DNA of 64,000 nucleotides from Lachnospiraceae bacterium (GTDB lineage: Bacteria > Bacillota > Clostridia > Lachnospirales > Lachnospiraceae): the NCBI GenBank assembly GCA_017468395.1, contig JAFUIR010000016.1:62001-126000 (forward strand), given 5' to 3'. Shown here in pieces: positions 52,758-61,992 of the stretch (the stretch's first letter is position 1; every line of letters begins with the position of its first letter). The notes beneath the pieces are model-generated. The model was not told where the DNA came from, did not search any database, and worked only from the letters and a program-made list of their open reading frames with translations. A program made the position numbers and the translations under genes.

Positions 52758-53707
52758 GAACGAAAATGGCAGTTTCTCCTGTACGTCCCGATGCAGCGAG
52801 ATATAAAAGAAAAGGAAAACGAAAGAAATTTTTTAAAGGCATCCGTATTGCCATTGCCACGGCGCTGGCAGGTTTTTTTGCATTTTTGTTTTTGATGCCT
52901 ATTGTGCTTACGATTACAAACTCCTTTATGACCCAGTCTGAAATATCCGCAAACTACGGTTCGGTATTTGAGACTACGGATACGGGAGGTAAAGTATATA
53001 TTTCTGAAAAGGTCAACTTAAAATTTATACCGGATATGGTTTCGTTCCAGCAGTATATTACGGTTCTTTTAAAAAGTCCCGAGTATTTGCTGAAATTCTG
53101 GAACTCGGTAATTTTGGTGGGACCTATTGTGGTGTTCCAGCTGATTGTGGCGACCCTTGCTTCTTATGGGTTTATGCGGTATCGGGGGCGGCTTAGGGAG
53201 ATTATTTTCTTTACCTATATCATTTTGATGTTGATGCCCTATCAGGTTACGCTGGTGCCTAACTACCTGGTATCCGGGTGGTTTAACATTATTGATACCA
53301 ATTGGGCCATTTGGCTGCCCGGCATCATGTCACCTTTTGCCGTTTTTTTGCTTACAAAGTTTATGAGGCGTATTCCCGTCTCAGTAATCGAAGCGGCCCA
53401 AATTGACGGTGCGGGAGAGTGGCAGATTTTTAGGAAAGTGGCGGTGCCTCTTTGTAAGGGAGCCCTCTGTTCGGCGGCTATTTTGGTGTTTATTGATTAT
53501 TGGAATATGGTTGAACAACCGCTGATTTTGATGTCAGACCCGGAAACACATCCTTTGTCGGTGTTCTTAAGTAAGATTAATTCCGGGGAAATCGGATTGG
53601 CTTTTGCGGTGGCAACCATTTATATGATACCCAGTTTGTTTGTATTTTTGTACGGTGAAGAGTATCTGGTAGAAGGTATTACCTATCAGGGCGGCATCAA
53701 GGGGTAA
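52754..53707 (+). CDS. Sugar-type ABC permease, MalG-like
   Basis: A 317-residue permease with about six TM helices. The EAA loop is IPVSVIEAAQIDGAGEWQIF, and DTNWAIWLPGIMSPFAVFLL is typical of MalG/UgpE. A ~50-residue external loop (SEISANYGSVFETTDTGGKV) after TM1 is longer than in standard MalG. It overlaps the MalF-like gene by 4 nt (ATGA), implying coupled translation. Confidence 0.92.
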   Translation: MRTKMAVSPVRPDAARYKRKGKRKKFFKGIRIAIATALAGFFAFLFLMPIVLTITNSFMTQSEISANYGSVFETTDTGGKVYISEKVNLKFIPDMVSFQQYITVLLKSPEYLLKFWNSVILVGPIVVFQLIVATLASYGFMRYRGRLREIIFFTYIILMLMPYQVTLVPNYLVSGWFNIIDTNWAIWLPGIMSPFAVFLLTKFMRRIPVSVIEAAQIDGAGEWQIFRKVAVPLCKGALCSAAILVFIDYWNMVEQPLILMSDPETHPLSVFLSKINSGEIGLAFAVATIYMIPSLFVFLYGEEYLVEGITYQGGIKG

Positions 53708-53723
53708 TGAGGAGGAAATGAAA

Positions 53724-55367
53724 ATGAACGAAGAAAACAGAAAAAAAAGAGAGTGGGTCAAAAGCGCTGCTATTGTGTTTTTGTCAATTATGCTGGTGTT
53801 GACCTTTTTCTCCAATACAATTATGAACTATTCCCTGCCGGAAGTGGCAACCCAGATGATTACGTCCGGTACCATTACGGCAAAAATCAGAGGAACCGGT
53901 GTGGTGGAAAGCGGTGACCCTTACAATGTGGAAATAAAAGAAAGCCGTAAAGTGGAAAGTGTAGCAGTACATGTGGGCGATACCGTGGAAATCGGGGATG
54001 TGCTTCTTTATTTGGAAGATGAGGAGAGCGCAGAACTTGTAGAAGCGGAAAAACTGCTTAAGACCTTGCAGGATGATTATGACAAAACCATTTTGACGGG
54101 ACTTGACGCAGCCATGATAAACAGGGTAGAGAGCGGAAAAGTTTCCAGCACGGAAGAATATCTGAAAAAGATGAATGCGCTGAAATCCGCCATGGATAAG
54201 GCTGAAACAGAAATGGAAACTGCCCAAAAACTGGTAAACGATGCGCAGGCCTGGATTAATGCCTTGGAACTGCAAATCAGCATTACGGTACCTGCCAATG
54301 TAGATACCAGCAGCCAGAAAAAAGCATTAAATGAGGCGCAGACCAATCTGGACAATGCAGAAATTCGTTTGGATCTGGCGCAGGCAGCCTATGAGAAAGC
54401 AGCACAGGTCAGCGGTAGCGACCCTGCGAAACTGTTGGAAGCAGAAAATGAACTGGCGGCGGCAAAAACTGAAAAAGAGAAATGGGAAACAGAAGTCAGC
54501 AAGCGTCAAAGCGACTTGAATACCGTGGAAATGAAGGCAGAAAATGCCCAGATTGAAAGCGAGAGATTGATTAATAGTCTGAGCGCCCAACTTCCCAATG
54601 CCAAACTGGATTTGAATAAAGCAAATAAAGAACTGGAAGAAAAAACAGAGAAGTATAATGCAAGCAAAACCGCTTATGAGGAATATGTTGCACTGATTCC
54701 TGCCGAACTGGATTTGGTGTCCAAATTGGAGGCTATTGAGAAACAGGAAGAAGTAGTAGAAAAACTCCGTTCTCAGGCTATAGGTGCCACGGTGACCGCA
54801 GGCATTGCGGGAACCATTACTTCCATCAATGTGGTGGCAGGAGAAACAACTACTGCAGGCAGTGCAGTGGCAGTTATCCAGCCTGCGGGAAAAGGCTATA
54901 CGTTAAGTTTTTCCGTTACAAACGAGCAGGCAAAGAGGGTTTCCGTAGGCGATCCTGCGGACCTGGTAAATTCCTGGTGGTATAGTGACGTGCAGGCGAC
55001 AGTAGCCTCCATCAGACCGGATACCAGTAATCCTACCAAAAACAAATTGCTTACCTTTAATTTGACCGGTGAATTGACAGCAGGACAGTCTCTGACTCTT
55101 TCTGTGGGACAAAAGAGTGCTACTTATGATATGATTGTACCAAACAGTGCAATCAGGGAAGATAACAACGGTAAATTCATTCTGATTGTGGAACAAAAAT
55201 CCAGTCCTTTGGGCAACCGTTTCAAGGCTACCAGAGTGGATGTGGATGTGCTTGCAGCGGATGAAACCCAGTCGGCTATCACGGGTGCTGTGTACGGATG
55301 GGAAGATGTTATCACAACATCAACCAAGCCTGTGGAAGCAGGTCAACTTATCAGATTACCTGATTAA
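53724..55367 (+). CDS. Membrane-fusion (HlyD/MacA/YknX-type) adaptor protein
   Basis: A 547-residue single-TM protein (SAAIVFLSIMLVLTFFSNTI). It has a split biotinyl-lipoyl domain, VVESGDPYNVEIKESRKVES at the front and GIAGTITSINVVAGETTTAG after the coiled coil, a very long helical hairpin (about 100-350) rich in Ala/Glu/Lys/Asn, and a C-terminal beta-barrel and proximal region (PNSAIREDNNGKFILIV). This is the architecture of efflux adaptors. Finding one between sugar-import permeases and binding proteins is unusual. ATG 53724 has better RBS spacing than ATG 53718. Confidence 0.85.
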   Translation: MNEENRKKREWVKSAAIVFLSIMLVLTFFSNTIMNYSLPEVATQMITSGTITAKIRGTGVVESGDPYNVEIKESRKVESVAVHVGDTVEIGDVLLYLEDEESAELVEAEKLLKTLQDDYDKTILTGLDAAMINRVESGKVSSTEEYLKKMNALKSAMDKAETEMETAQKLVNDAQAWINALELQISITVPANVDTSSQKKALNEAQTNLDNAEIRLDLAQAAYEKAAQVSGSDPAKLLEAENELAAAKTEKEKWETEVSKRQSDLNTVEMKAENAQIESERLINSLSAQLPNAKLDLNKANKELEEKTEKYNASKTAYEEYVALIPAELDLVSKLEAIEKQEEVVEKLRSQAIGATVTAGIAGTITSINVVAGETTTAGSAVAVIQPAGKGYTLSFSVTNEQAKRVSVGDPADLVNSWWYSDVQATVASIRPDTSNPTKNKLLTFNLTGELTAGQSLTLSVGQKSATYDMIVPNSAIREDNNGKFILIVEQKSSPLGNRFKATRVDVDVLAADETQSAITGAVYGWEDVITTSTKPVEAGQLIRLPD

Positions 55368-55379
55368 GGAGCGGAAAGT

Positions 55380-56465
55380 ATGAAAATGAAAAAGAGAATT
55401 ATTTTGGGCATTTCCGGAGCAATCTCTTTCATTATTTTTTGTGTGCTTGCCGGTATCAGCAGTTATCTGGGCGGAAAACAGGATTCCCAGAATATGGCCC
55501 AGCGTTGGTCGAAAGAGAAAGATGTGGCACAAATCAGTTGCTTTTTCTCCCAAAGCGCCGGGGTCAGTGAAAATACCTTGATAGGATTTGGGTACCAGTT
55601 GGAAAGCGATTTGGTGGCAGCTTCCATAGTTTCGGATTCTGCCAATCCAAACGCCAGACTTTGGACAGATGCATACAGCGCCACGGGAAAAATTACCCTG
55701 CAAAGCGATAATGGCAGTGTAACAGCAGATGCAGTAGGCGTTGGCGGCGATTTTTTCTATTTTCATCCCTTGGAATTAGCCGCAGGCTCCTATTTTTCCG
55801 GCGATGATGTAATGAAAGACTATTGTCTGGTAGATGAGGAAACTGCATGGCAGCTTTTCGGTTCCAACAATATTGCCGGACAGATGATTACCATCAGCGG
55901 AATTCCCCATATTATTACCGGTGTTTACAGTCGGGAAGAGGGAAGATTGGCCGAGGCGGCAGGTCTGGACGGTACGGTTGTGTATGTGTCCTACGAAACC
56001 CTGACAAAATACGGTCAGGCAAATGAAATCGGATGTTACGAGATTGTAATGCCCAATCCTGTGGAGAAATATGCCTTTAATTATGTTGCTGAGCATATCG
56101 GTGTGCAGGAGACGGAAGTGGAAGTGCTGGAAAATACCAGCAGATATTCGCTACTTGCTTTGGTAGAAGGGCTTGGCGAATTCGGAACCCGTTCCATGAA
56201 CGGGAAATCCATCATTTATCCTCACTGGGAAAACATTGCCAGAGGATATGAGGATATTTTGATGTTATTATTGATTTTGATGTTATTATTTATTATATAT
56301 CCGGTTTTGCTCATTGTAATTGCCCTTGTGATTGCATGGAAGCACAAAACATGGACGGTAAAAAGCATTTATTTATTTTTACAGGATAAATGGGAGCGGA
56401 TGCTGGAAAAGCGCCGTGAAAAGAAAAGAGGGAGGAGAAAAAATGAAAAAATGGATGAAGCGTAG
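55380..56465 (+). CDS. MacB-periplasmic-core-like membrane protein lacking an FtsX permease unit
   Basis: A 361-residue protein: N-terminal TM (ILGISGAISFIIFCVLAGIS), an extracytoplasmic domain (~30-280) with MacB-core features such as VGVGGDFFYFHPLELAAGSY, CLVDEETAWQLFGSNNIAGQ and IITGVYSREEG, a C-terminal TM (ILMLLLILMLLFIIYPVLLI) and a basic tail. True MacB permeases have four TM helices and a fused or adjacent ATPase; neither is here. It follows the adaptor by 12 nt, so the two may form a MacAB-like extracellular assembly without an engine. Confidence 0.78.
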   Translation: MKMKKRIILGISGAISFIIFCVLAGISSYLGGKQDSQNMAQRWSKEKDVAQISCFFSQSAGVSENTLIGFGYQLESDLVAASIVSDSANPNARLWTDAYSATGKITLQSDNGSVTADAVGVGGDFFYFHPLELAAGSYFSGDDVMKDYCLVDEETAWQLFGSNNIAGQMITISGIPHIITGVYSREEGRLAEAAGLDGTVVYVSYETLTKYGQANEIGCYEIVMPNPVEKYAFNYVAEHIGVQETEVEVLENTSRYSLLALVEGLGEFGTRSMNGKSIIYPHWENIARGYEDILMLLLILMLLFIIYPVLLIVIALVIAWKHKTWTVKSIYLFLQDKWERMLEKRREKKRGRRKNEKMDEA

Positions 56466-58758
56466 CCTTAGTTTAATACTTGCGGTAACTATGGTTATGG
56501 GACTTAGTGGCTGCGGAGGTAAGAAGGGTACAGACCCTGCTTTGGTAGCTGCTGCAAAGGAAAATGTGTATAAATATGTGGAGATACCCGTTTTTGAAAA
56601 AGCAGAGGAAGGCGCAGAGGATTATACCGATTACAATGTGCAGTCTATCACTTATTCTAACGGCCGTGTAGTGGCGCTGGTAAATGTCAACAGTTGGGGC
56701 GCCGAAGCATGGAGCAATGAAATGCAACTGATTTCCGTAAATGAAGATGGTACAGATAAACAGGTAAATGTTATTTGGAGGCAGGATCAAAACAGTACGG
56801 AAAGCGGTTATTTGAATAATGCGGTAATGTCTGATAATTGTGTGTATGGCATTATGCAGAAAGAGAATTATGAAAATATCGATGAATATGGTATGCCGGA
56901 AATTGTATCGGAACTGGTATGTTGGGATTTTAATGCCAACGAACAGTGGAGAGTATCGGTTATTCCCGAAGATTTGCCGGAGGGCGAATGGTTCTATGTT
57001 GACCGCCTTCTTACATTAGATGATGGTCGGATTTTGGTTTCTGCAATGGAAAAAATTACCATTTACGATAAAACAGGTGCAGTTCAGGGCAAGGTAGAGC
57101 CAAAACTGGAAAATGGATATAACAGCATTTTCACAGATAAAAAAGGCAATTTGTGCGTAACTATGTGGGATAGTTCTTGGACCAAACTTTCTATTGCTAC
57201 TTTGAATATGCAGACCGGTCAGCCGGAGGGAACCCTGGAAGTTCCGTTCAACATTAATAACTACAATATAAGAGAGAGTAAAAATTATGACATGTTGCTC
57301 ACCAGCACTACAGGTATTTTTGGCTATAACATCGGTGATGCAGAACCTACCCCTATTATGGATTTTGTAAACTCTGATTTACCCACTACTAATTTGAATC
57401 AGGTGGTAGAAATTAACGATACCCAGTTTTTGGCAAGTTATTATGACAGAAGTTATGCGTCCCAATATGTCAGTCTATTTACTTATGTAGATCCCAGCGA
57501 AATACCGGACAAAGAAGTGTTGAATCTGGCGGCATATTACATCCCTTATGATATGCGTAACAGGGTAGTAGAGTTTAATAAGACTAACGAAAAATACCGT
57601 ATCATTTTTACTGACTACTCCCAGTATGCAACGCCCGATGATTATCTGGCAGGATATACGAAATTTAACAATGATATTATTGCAGGAAATGTTCCCGATA
57701 TTATGATTTTGGATGAACAGATGCCTGTGGACAGTTACATCCAAAAGGGACTTCTGGCAGATATTTACGAATTTATTGATGCAGACGAGGAATTAGACAG
57801 AGAAGATTATTTCCAGAATGTCTTTGACGCGTACAGTGTAGGCGGAAAGTTATATTGCATCGTGCCCAGTTTCGCTGTTTGGACAGTTATGGGTAAAGCC
57901 TCCGAAGTGGGAAATGAGCCCGGCTGGACCATGAAAGAAATGCAGGAACTTTTGGCATCCAAACCGGAAGGAACAAGTCTTTTCGGCGAGAGCATGACAA
58001 GAGAGAGTCTGATGTGGTATGCAACTATGATGTCTTTGCCCGAGTTTATTGATAACGAGACAGGTGTATGCAGTTTTGAATCTCAGGGATTTAAAGATTT
58101 GCTTACCTTTTTAAAGACATTACCCACAGAATTTAGTTATGATTATGAAGACCCGGATTTGTGGACAAAACTGGAAATGCAGTATGTGGAAGGTAAAACC
58201 CTGCTTATGATGACTACCATCACAGATTTACAGAGCATGGTTTATACATTTGGACAGTTTGGAACCTCTGACATTACCTTTATCGGATTCCCCTCCGAAA
58301 ATGGGGTTGGTGCAGCTTTGAACTGTTATAACCGTTATGCGATTTCCGCCCAGTCACCCAATAAAGAAGGGGCTTGGGAGTTCATGCGTTATTACTACAC
58401 GGATGAATATCAGGAAAGTTTGTATGAAATGTCCATCAATAAGGATATCTGGATGGAAAAGGCGATGGAAGCCACCGAGAAACCTTCTTGGGAAGATGAA
58501 AACGGACAAATCCATTATGACGAGTATATTAGCTGGCTTGGCGGTCAGGAAATTATCTTGGAGCCTTTGACCAAAGCACAGGTAGAGGAGATTTTTGATT
58601 ATGTTTCCTCTGTTACACAGACTTATTCCTATGACCAGGATTTAGTTGACATCATCAACGAAGAGGCGGCTCCTTTCTTTGAAGGTGAGAAGAGCGTGGA
58701 TGAAGTGGCAAAGATTATTCAAGGCAGAATTCAGCTTTATGTGGATGAAAGCAGATAA
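56443..58758 (+). CDS. Second large solute-binding lipoprotein: propeller-like domain plus type-1 SBP
   Basis: A 771-residue paralogue of the first binding protein, with the same two-part plan. Signal peptide and lipobox end GLSGCG. The N-terminal ~340 residues include DGRILVSAMEKITIYDKTGA and DKKGNLCVTMWDSSWTKL, propeller-like strands. The SBP half starts YYIPYDMRNRVVEFNKTNEK and ends FFEGEKSVDEVAKIIQGRIQ, closely matching the first copy's end. ATG 56443 follows GGAGGAG and overlaps the MacB-like gene by 23 nt. Two binding proteins share one permease pair. Confidence 0.85.
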   Translation: MKKWMKRSLSLILAVTMVMGLSGCGGKKGTDPALVAAAKENVYKYVEIPVFEKAEEGAEDYTDYNVQSITYSNGRVVALVNVNSWGAEAWSNEMQLISVNEDGTDKQVNVIWRQDQNSTESGYLNNAVMSDNCVYGIMQKENYENIDEYGMPEIVSELVCWDFNANEQWRVSVIPEDLPEGEWFYVDRLLTLDDGRILVSAMEKITIYDKTGAVQGKVEPKLENGYNSIFTDKKGNLCVTMWDSSWTKLSIATLNMQTGQPEGTLEVPFNINNYNIRESKNYDMLLTSTTGIFGYNIGDAEPTPIMDFVNSDLPTTNLNQVVEINDTQFLASYYDRSYASQYVSLFTYVDPSEIPDKEVLNLAAYYIPYDMRNRVVEFNKTNEKYRIIFTDYSQYATPDDYLAGYTKFNNDIIAGNVPDIMILDEQMPVDSYIQKGLLADIYEFIDADEELDREDYFQNVFDAYSVGGKLYCIVPSFAVWTVMGKASEVGNEPGWTMKEMQELLASKPEGTSLFGESMTRESLMWYATMMSLPEFIDNETGVCSFESQGFKDLLTFLKTLPTEFSYDYEDPDLWTKLEMQYVEGKTLLMMTTITDLQSMVYTFGQFGTSDITFIGFPSENGVGAALNCYNRYAISAQSPNKEGAWEFMRYYYTDEYQESLYEMSINKDIWMEKAMEATEKPSWEDENGQIHYDEYISWLGGQEIILEPLTKAQVEEIFDYVSSVTQTYSYDQDLVDIINEEAAPFFEGEKSVDEVAKIIQGRIQLYVDESR

Positions 58759-58794
58759 GGCGAAGTAATCAAATTAAATATTGATAACAGTAAA

Positions 58795-58833
58795 AAAACT
58801 GCTCAAGCCAAGAAAATCGGTTTGGGCAGTTTT
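58795..58833. terminator. Bidirectional terminator between convergent genes
   Basis: AAAACTGCTCAAGCC pairs with GGTTTGGGCAGTTTT (two wobbles) and has T/A-rich flanks on both sides. It overlaps the stop codon of the minus-strand gene. Confidence 0.85.
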
Positions 58834-59446
58834 ATTGTTTCATTTTGGCAAGATAGTGGGGAACGGTCAATTCCCGTCCGTGTTCTTTTAACCACTGCTT
58901 GGATTCTTTGTAATCCGGCAGGATAGTGCCCACCATATTCCAAAAGTCCTTGGAGTGATTCATGTGGGTGAGGTGGCACAGTTCATGAACCACAACATAA
59001 TCCAAAATCTTGGGCGGTGCCATCATCAGGCGGTAGTTAAAGGACAAGGTACCGCTTCCGGAACAACTTCCCCAGCGGCTTTTCTGGTCACGGATTGTAA
59101 TAGATGTGTAATGTCCGCCGGTAAATTGGTGAAAATATTCCACACGGTAAGGAATGTAATCTTTGGCAGCTTTCCGGAATTTTTTTTCAAAATATCCGAT
59201 GCGGGCTTCTTCCTCGGGGGATAGGGTAGGAAGACTGTTATAATGAGCCAGAACTTCCTGACGTTTTTCCAATATCCAATCCTGTTTGCTTTCTACAAAC
59301 TTGTCAATTTGCCGGTCGGAAACATAGTGGGGTGCACGGACTTCCACATCGCCGTTTTCCTTGATTTGTATGGAGATACTTTTTCGGTTACTGCGGATAA
59401 TGCGGTATTGATAAGTAGTCTCGGGTGTTTTATAATGAAAAAACAT
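58832..59446 (-). CDS. YgjP/WLM-type metallopeptidase (DUF45)
   Basis: A 204-residue soluble protein on the minus strand, the only gene there. The zinc-peptidase core is VVHELCHLTHMNHSKDFWNM (HExxH with a downstream His), preceded by ITIRDQKSRWGSCSGSGTLS, the conserved RWGS block of the DUF45 family, and an N-terminal QYRIIRSNRKSISIQI. Its substrate is unknown. It is convergent with the transport operon and divergent from thiamine pyrophosphokinase. Confidence 0.9.
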   Translation of the reverse strand: MFFHYKTPETTYQYRIIRSNRKSISIQIKENGDVEVRAPHYVSDRQIDKFVESKQDWILEKRQEVLAHYNSLPTLSPEEEARIGYFEKKFRKAAKDYIPYRVEYFHQFTGGHYTSITIRDQKSRWGSCSGSGTLSFNYRLMMAPPKILDYVVVHELCHLTHMNHSKDFWNMVGTILPDYKESKQWLKEHGRELTVPHYLAKMKQ

Positions 59447-59541
59447 AGGTGTATTCCTTTGTAAAGTGGGTTTTAGAAAGTTAAATCATAAGATTGGTAT
59501 ATCATAAATAGTAGTGAAAAACAAGAAACAGGAAACAGAAA

Positions 59542-60225
59542 ATGGCAGAAAAAGACGGGAAAAACAGCGAAAAAAATAACGAAAAAATTTGTGTCCTGAT
59601 TTGTGCGGGAAATTTGCAAATTGAGGACAAAGACCGGATAGAGAAGTGTTTGCGGCGGGGCGCATATTTGGTGGCGGTAGACGGTGGTTTGGATTATTGC
59701 TGCCAAATGGGACTGAAGGTTGACTTGTGTTTGGGAGATTTTGATTCGGTATCTTCGGAAACACTGGATGATCTGAATTTATCAAAGATAGTGAAACTGC
59801 CTGTAGAAAAGGACGATACAGATACTTTGGCGGCCCTGAAACTTTGTGTGGAAAAGGGATATAAAGAATTTTATATTTTTGGCGGCTGCGGGGGCAGACT
59901 GGATCATACCGTGGCAAATATACAATGCCTGTTGTTTCTGAAAAGAAAGGGATGCAAGGGCTTTTTGTTAAGCAAAGCGGAAACTATTTTTGTGCTGAAA
60001 GATGAGGAAATTTGCTTTGAGGCAGGAAAAACAGGGATTTTGTCTTTGTTTGCTTTAAGCGGGGAAGTGAAAGGCGTTAGCATCTTTGGCATGAAATACA
60101 ATTTGGATAATGCGGTTATTACCAATGATTTTCCCATAGGTATCAGCAATGAGTTTACCGGGCAGGCGGGCAAAGTGAATGTTTCGGACGGAGAAGTGCT
60201 GGTTATTATGAGCGAGACACCATAG
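59542..60225 (+). CDS. thiN: Thiamine pyrophosphokinase
   Basis: A 227-residue enzyme that makes thiamine diphosphate from thiamine and ATP. Conserved blocks are VAVDGGLDYCCQMGLKVDLC followed by LGDFDSVS, the VEKDDTDTLAALKLC motif, and FGGCGGRLDHTVANIQCL. The C-terminal beta domain includes VKGVSIFGMKYNLDNAVIT and SNEFTG. No TPP riboswitch is seen upstream in the 95-nt divergent region. The ATG has no strong Shine-Dalgarno, only AAACAGGAAAC. Confidence 0.92.
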   Translation: MAEKDGKNSEKNNEKICVLICAGNLQIEDKDRIEKCLRRGAYLVAVDGGLDYCCQMGLKVDLCLGDFDSVSSETLDDLNLSKIVKLPVEKDDTDTLAALKLCVEKGYKEFYIFGGCGGRLDHTVANIQCLLFLKRKGCKGFLLSKAETIFVLKDEEICFEAGKTGILSLFALSGEVKGVSIFGMKYNLDNAVITNDFPIGISNEFTGQAGKVNVSDGEVLVIMSETP

Positions 60226-60255
60226 ATAAAAATTGAAAAGGATAGGACACGAAAA

Positions 60256-61992
60256 ATGCAAAAGAGAAGAAAAGCAGGAATTTTAATATTGGTAGCGGTT
60301 ATGCTGCTTGCACTGACCGCCTGCCAAGAAGATGCAGATACAAATAACACAGAACTGGACGTTACAGAAACCGTAGAGTCAAAACCGGAGAAAGAGACTA
60401 AGATTGAGGAGACCGGGAGTGTGCCGGTAGAAAGCGAGTCTGAGAAAGAATCCGAGACAGTTTCTGTAGAGGAAAGTGCGCCGGTGGAAGAAAGCACACC
60501 GGTGGAAGAAAGCACACCGGTAGAAGAAAGCACACCGGTAGAGGAAAGCGCGCCTATAGAGGAAAGTGTGCCTGTAGAGGAAAGTGTGCCTGTAGAAGAG
60601 AGTAAACCTATAGTGGACAGTGCTCCTTTAGAAGCAGGAACACCATATGAAATGCACGGGGCTCTTCGCGTGGAGGGAACCAATGTGGTGGATAAAAACG
60701 GCGAGATATTCCAACTTGCCGGAGTCAGCACTCACGGACTTTCCTGGTTTCCCGACTATGTAAATAAGGACGCTTTTCAAACCATTCGTGACGACTGGGG
60801 TGCCAACGTGGTGCGCCTTGCGTTGTATACAGCGGAATATAACGGCTACTGCGAGGGCGGTAACAAGGAAAGTTTAAAAGCGCTCGTTAAAAACGGAGTA
60901 AATTATGCGGGCGAACTGGGCATGTATGTGATTGTGGACTGGCATATACTTCGGGATGCAGACCCCAACACTTACAAAAGTGATGCCATTGCATTCTTTG
61001 ATGAAATGTCAAAGGAATTTAAGGATAATGACAATGTGATTTATGAAATTTGTAATGAGCCAAACGGCGGAACAAGTTGGAGTCAGGTAAAGCAGTATGC
61101 CTTGGAAGTAATCCCCGTTATCCGTGAAAATGACCCCAATGCCCTTATTATTGTGGGAACGCCGAACTGGTGTCAGTATGTGGATGAGGCAGCAAAAGAT
61201 CCTATTACAGAGTATGACAATCTTTTATACGCCGTGCATTTTTACGCAGATACCCATAGGGACGATATCCGGAATAAAATGGTAACGGCTATTGACAAAG
61301 GGCTGCCCGTAATTATTTCCGAGTTTAGTATTTGTGACGCTTCCGGTAACGGATATAACAATGTTGAGCAGGCAAATGTGTGGATGGATCTTTTAGACAA
61401 GCATCATGTAGGGTTTGTAGCGTGGAACTTGTCCAATAAGGCCGAGTCATCATCACTTATTGCCAATGGAAACAGTAAAATCGAGGGTTGGACTTATGAT
61501 GATTTGTCTGAATCCGGCAAATGGTTGTTTGGTGTGTTAAGTGAACATTCAGAGCAAGGCGCCGGAACAGCAAATGACCGGACCGGTGAAAGCACAGACA
61601 ATCCGGGGAACGCAAACAGCCAAGAAAACGGTGGAAATCAAGAAACTGCGAGTAGCCAAGATGGTATTGTTTCCGGCGGGGAAACTGCTCTTTATGCTAC
61701 AGTTACGGTGTCCAATTCCTGGCAGAGTAATAATGGTCAAAGTACGCAGTTATCTGTAAGTATTGAGAATAGTGGCAGCAGCGTAAGCGGATGGACTGTA
61801 GAGATTGAGTTTGGTCAAAGTGTTACATTGGATCAGATTTGGTGTGCTACGGGAACGGTAGAAGGCAGTAAAATTGTGATTACTCCGGCGGAATATAACA
61901 GTTTGATTGAAAGCGGTAAGAAGGTGTCGGACATTGGACTGATTGTGACTACCCAAGTGGCGGTTAGTTCGCCTAGTGTATCGGTGAGGTAG
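60256..61992 (+). CDS. Cell-surface GH5 endoglucanase-like lipoprotein with CBM
   Basis: A 578-residue predicted lipoprotein (lipobox LTAC at ~23). A linker of Pro-Val-Glu-Glu-Ser repeats (~70-120) leads to a GH5 catalytic domain, ~130-430: VSTHGLSWFPDYVNKDAFQT, the acid/base Glu in YEICNEPNGG and the nucleophile Glu in VIISEFSICD. A Ser/Asn/Gly-rich linker precedes a C-terminal beta-sandwich, ATVTVSNSWQSNNGQSTQLS and SSVSGWTVEIEF, typical of CBM2-like cellulose-binding modules. It likely cuts beta-1,4-glucan at the cell surface. 30 nt separate it from the thiamine pyrophosphokinase gene. Confidence 0.92.
   Translation: MQKRRKAGILILVAVMLLALTACQEDADTNNTELDVTETVESKPEKETKIEETGSVPVESESEKESETVSVEESAPVEESTPVEESTPVEESTPVEESAPIEESVPVEESVPVEESKPIVDSAPLEAGTPYEMHGALRVEGTNVVDKNGEIFQLAGVSTHGLSWFPDYVNKDAFQTIRDDWGANVVRLALYTAEYNGYCEGGNKESLKALVKNGVNYAGELGMYVIVDWHILRDADPNTYKSDAIAFFDEMSKEFKDNDNVIYEICNEPNGGTSWSQVKQYALEVIPVIRENDPNALIIVGTPNWCQYVDEAAKDPITEYDNLLYAVHFYADTHRDDIRNKMVTAIDKGLPVIISEFSICDASGNGYNNVEQANVWMDLLDKHHVGFVAWNLSNKAESSSLIANGNSKIEGWTYDDLSESGKWLFGVLSEHSEQGAGTANDRTGESTDNPGNANSQENGGNQETASSQDGIVSGGETALYATVTVSNSWQSNNGQSTQLSVSIENSGSSVSGWTVEIEFGQSVTLDQIWCATGTVEGSKIVITPAEYNSLIESGKKVSDIGLIVTTQVAVSSPSVSVR
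60470..60612 (+). repeat. 18-bp tandem repeat encoding PVEES(T/A/V) linker
   Basis: About eight in-frame units of 18 bp (for example CCGGTGGAAGAAAGCACA) encode the acidic linker of the GH5 enzyme. Three central units differ at only one or two bases, indicating recent expansion. Confidence 0.9.

Noticed and set aside
53724..58758. Complete MacAB exporter
   Set aside because: No ABC ATPase and no four-TM FtsX permease are encoded; only the adaptor and core domain are present.
59447..59541. TPP riboswitch before thiamine pyrophosphokinase
   Set aside because: The conserved CTGAGA and surrounding stems are absent in the 95-nt divergent region.
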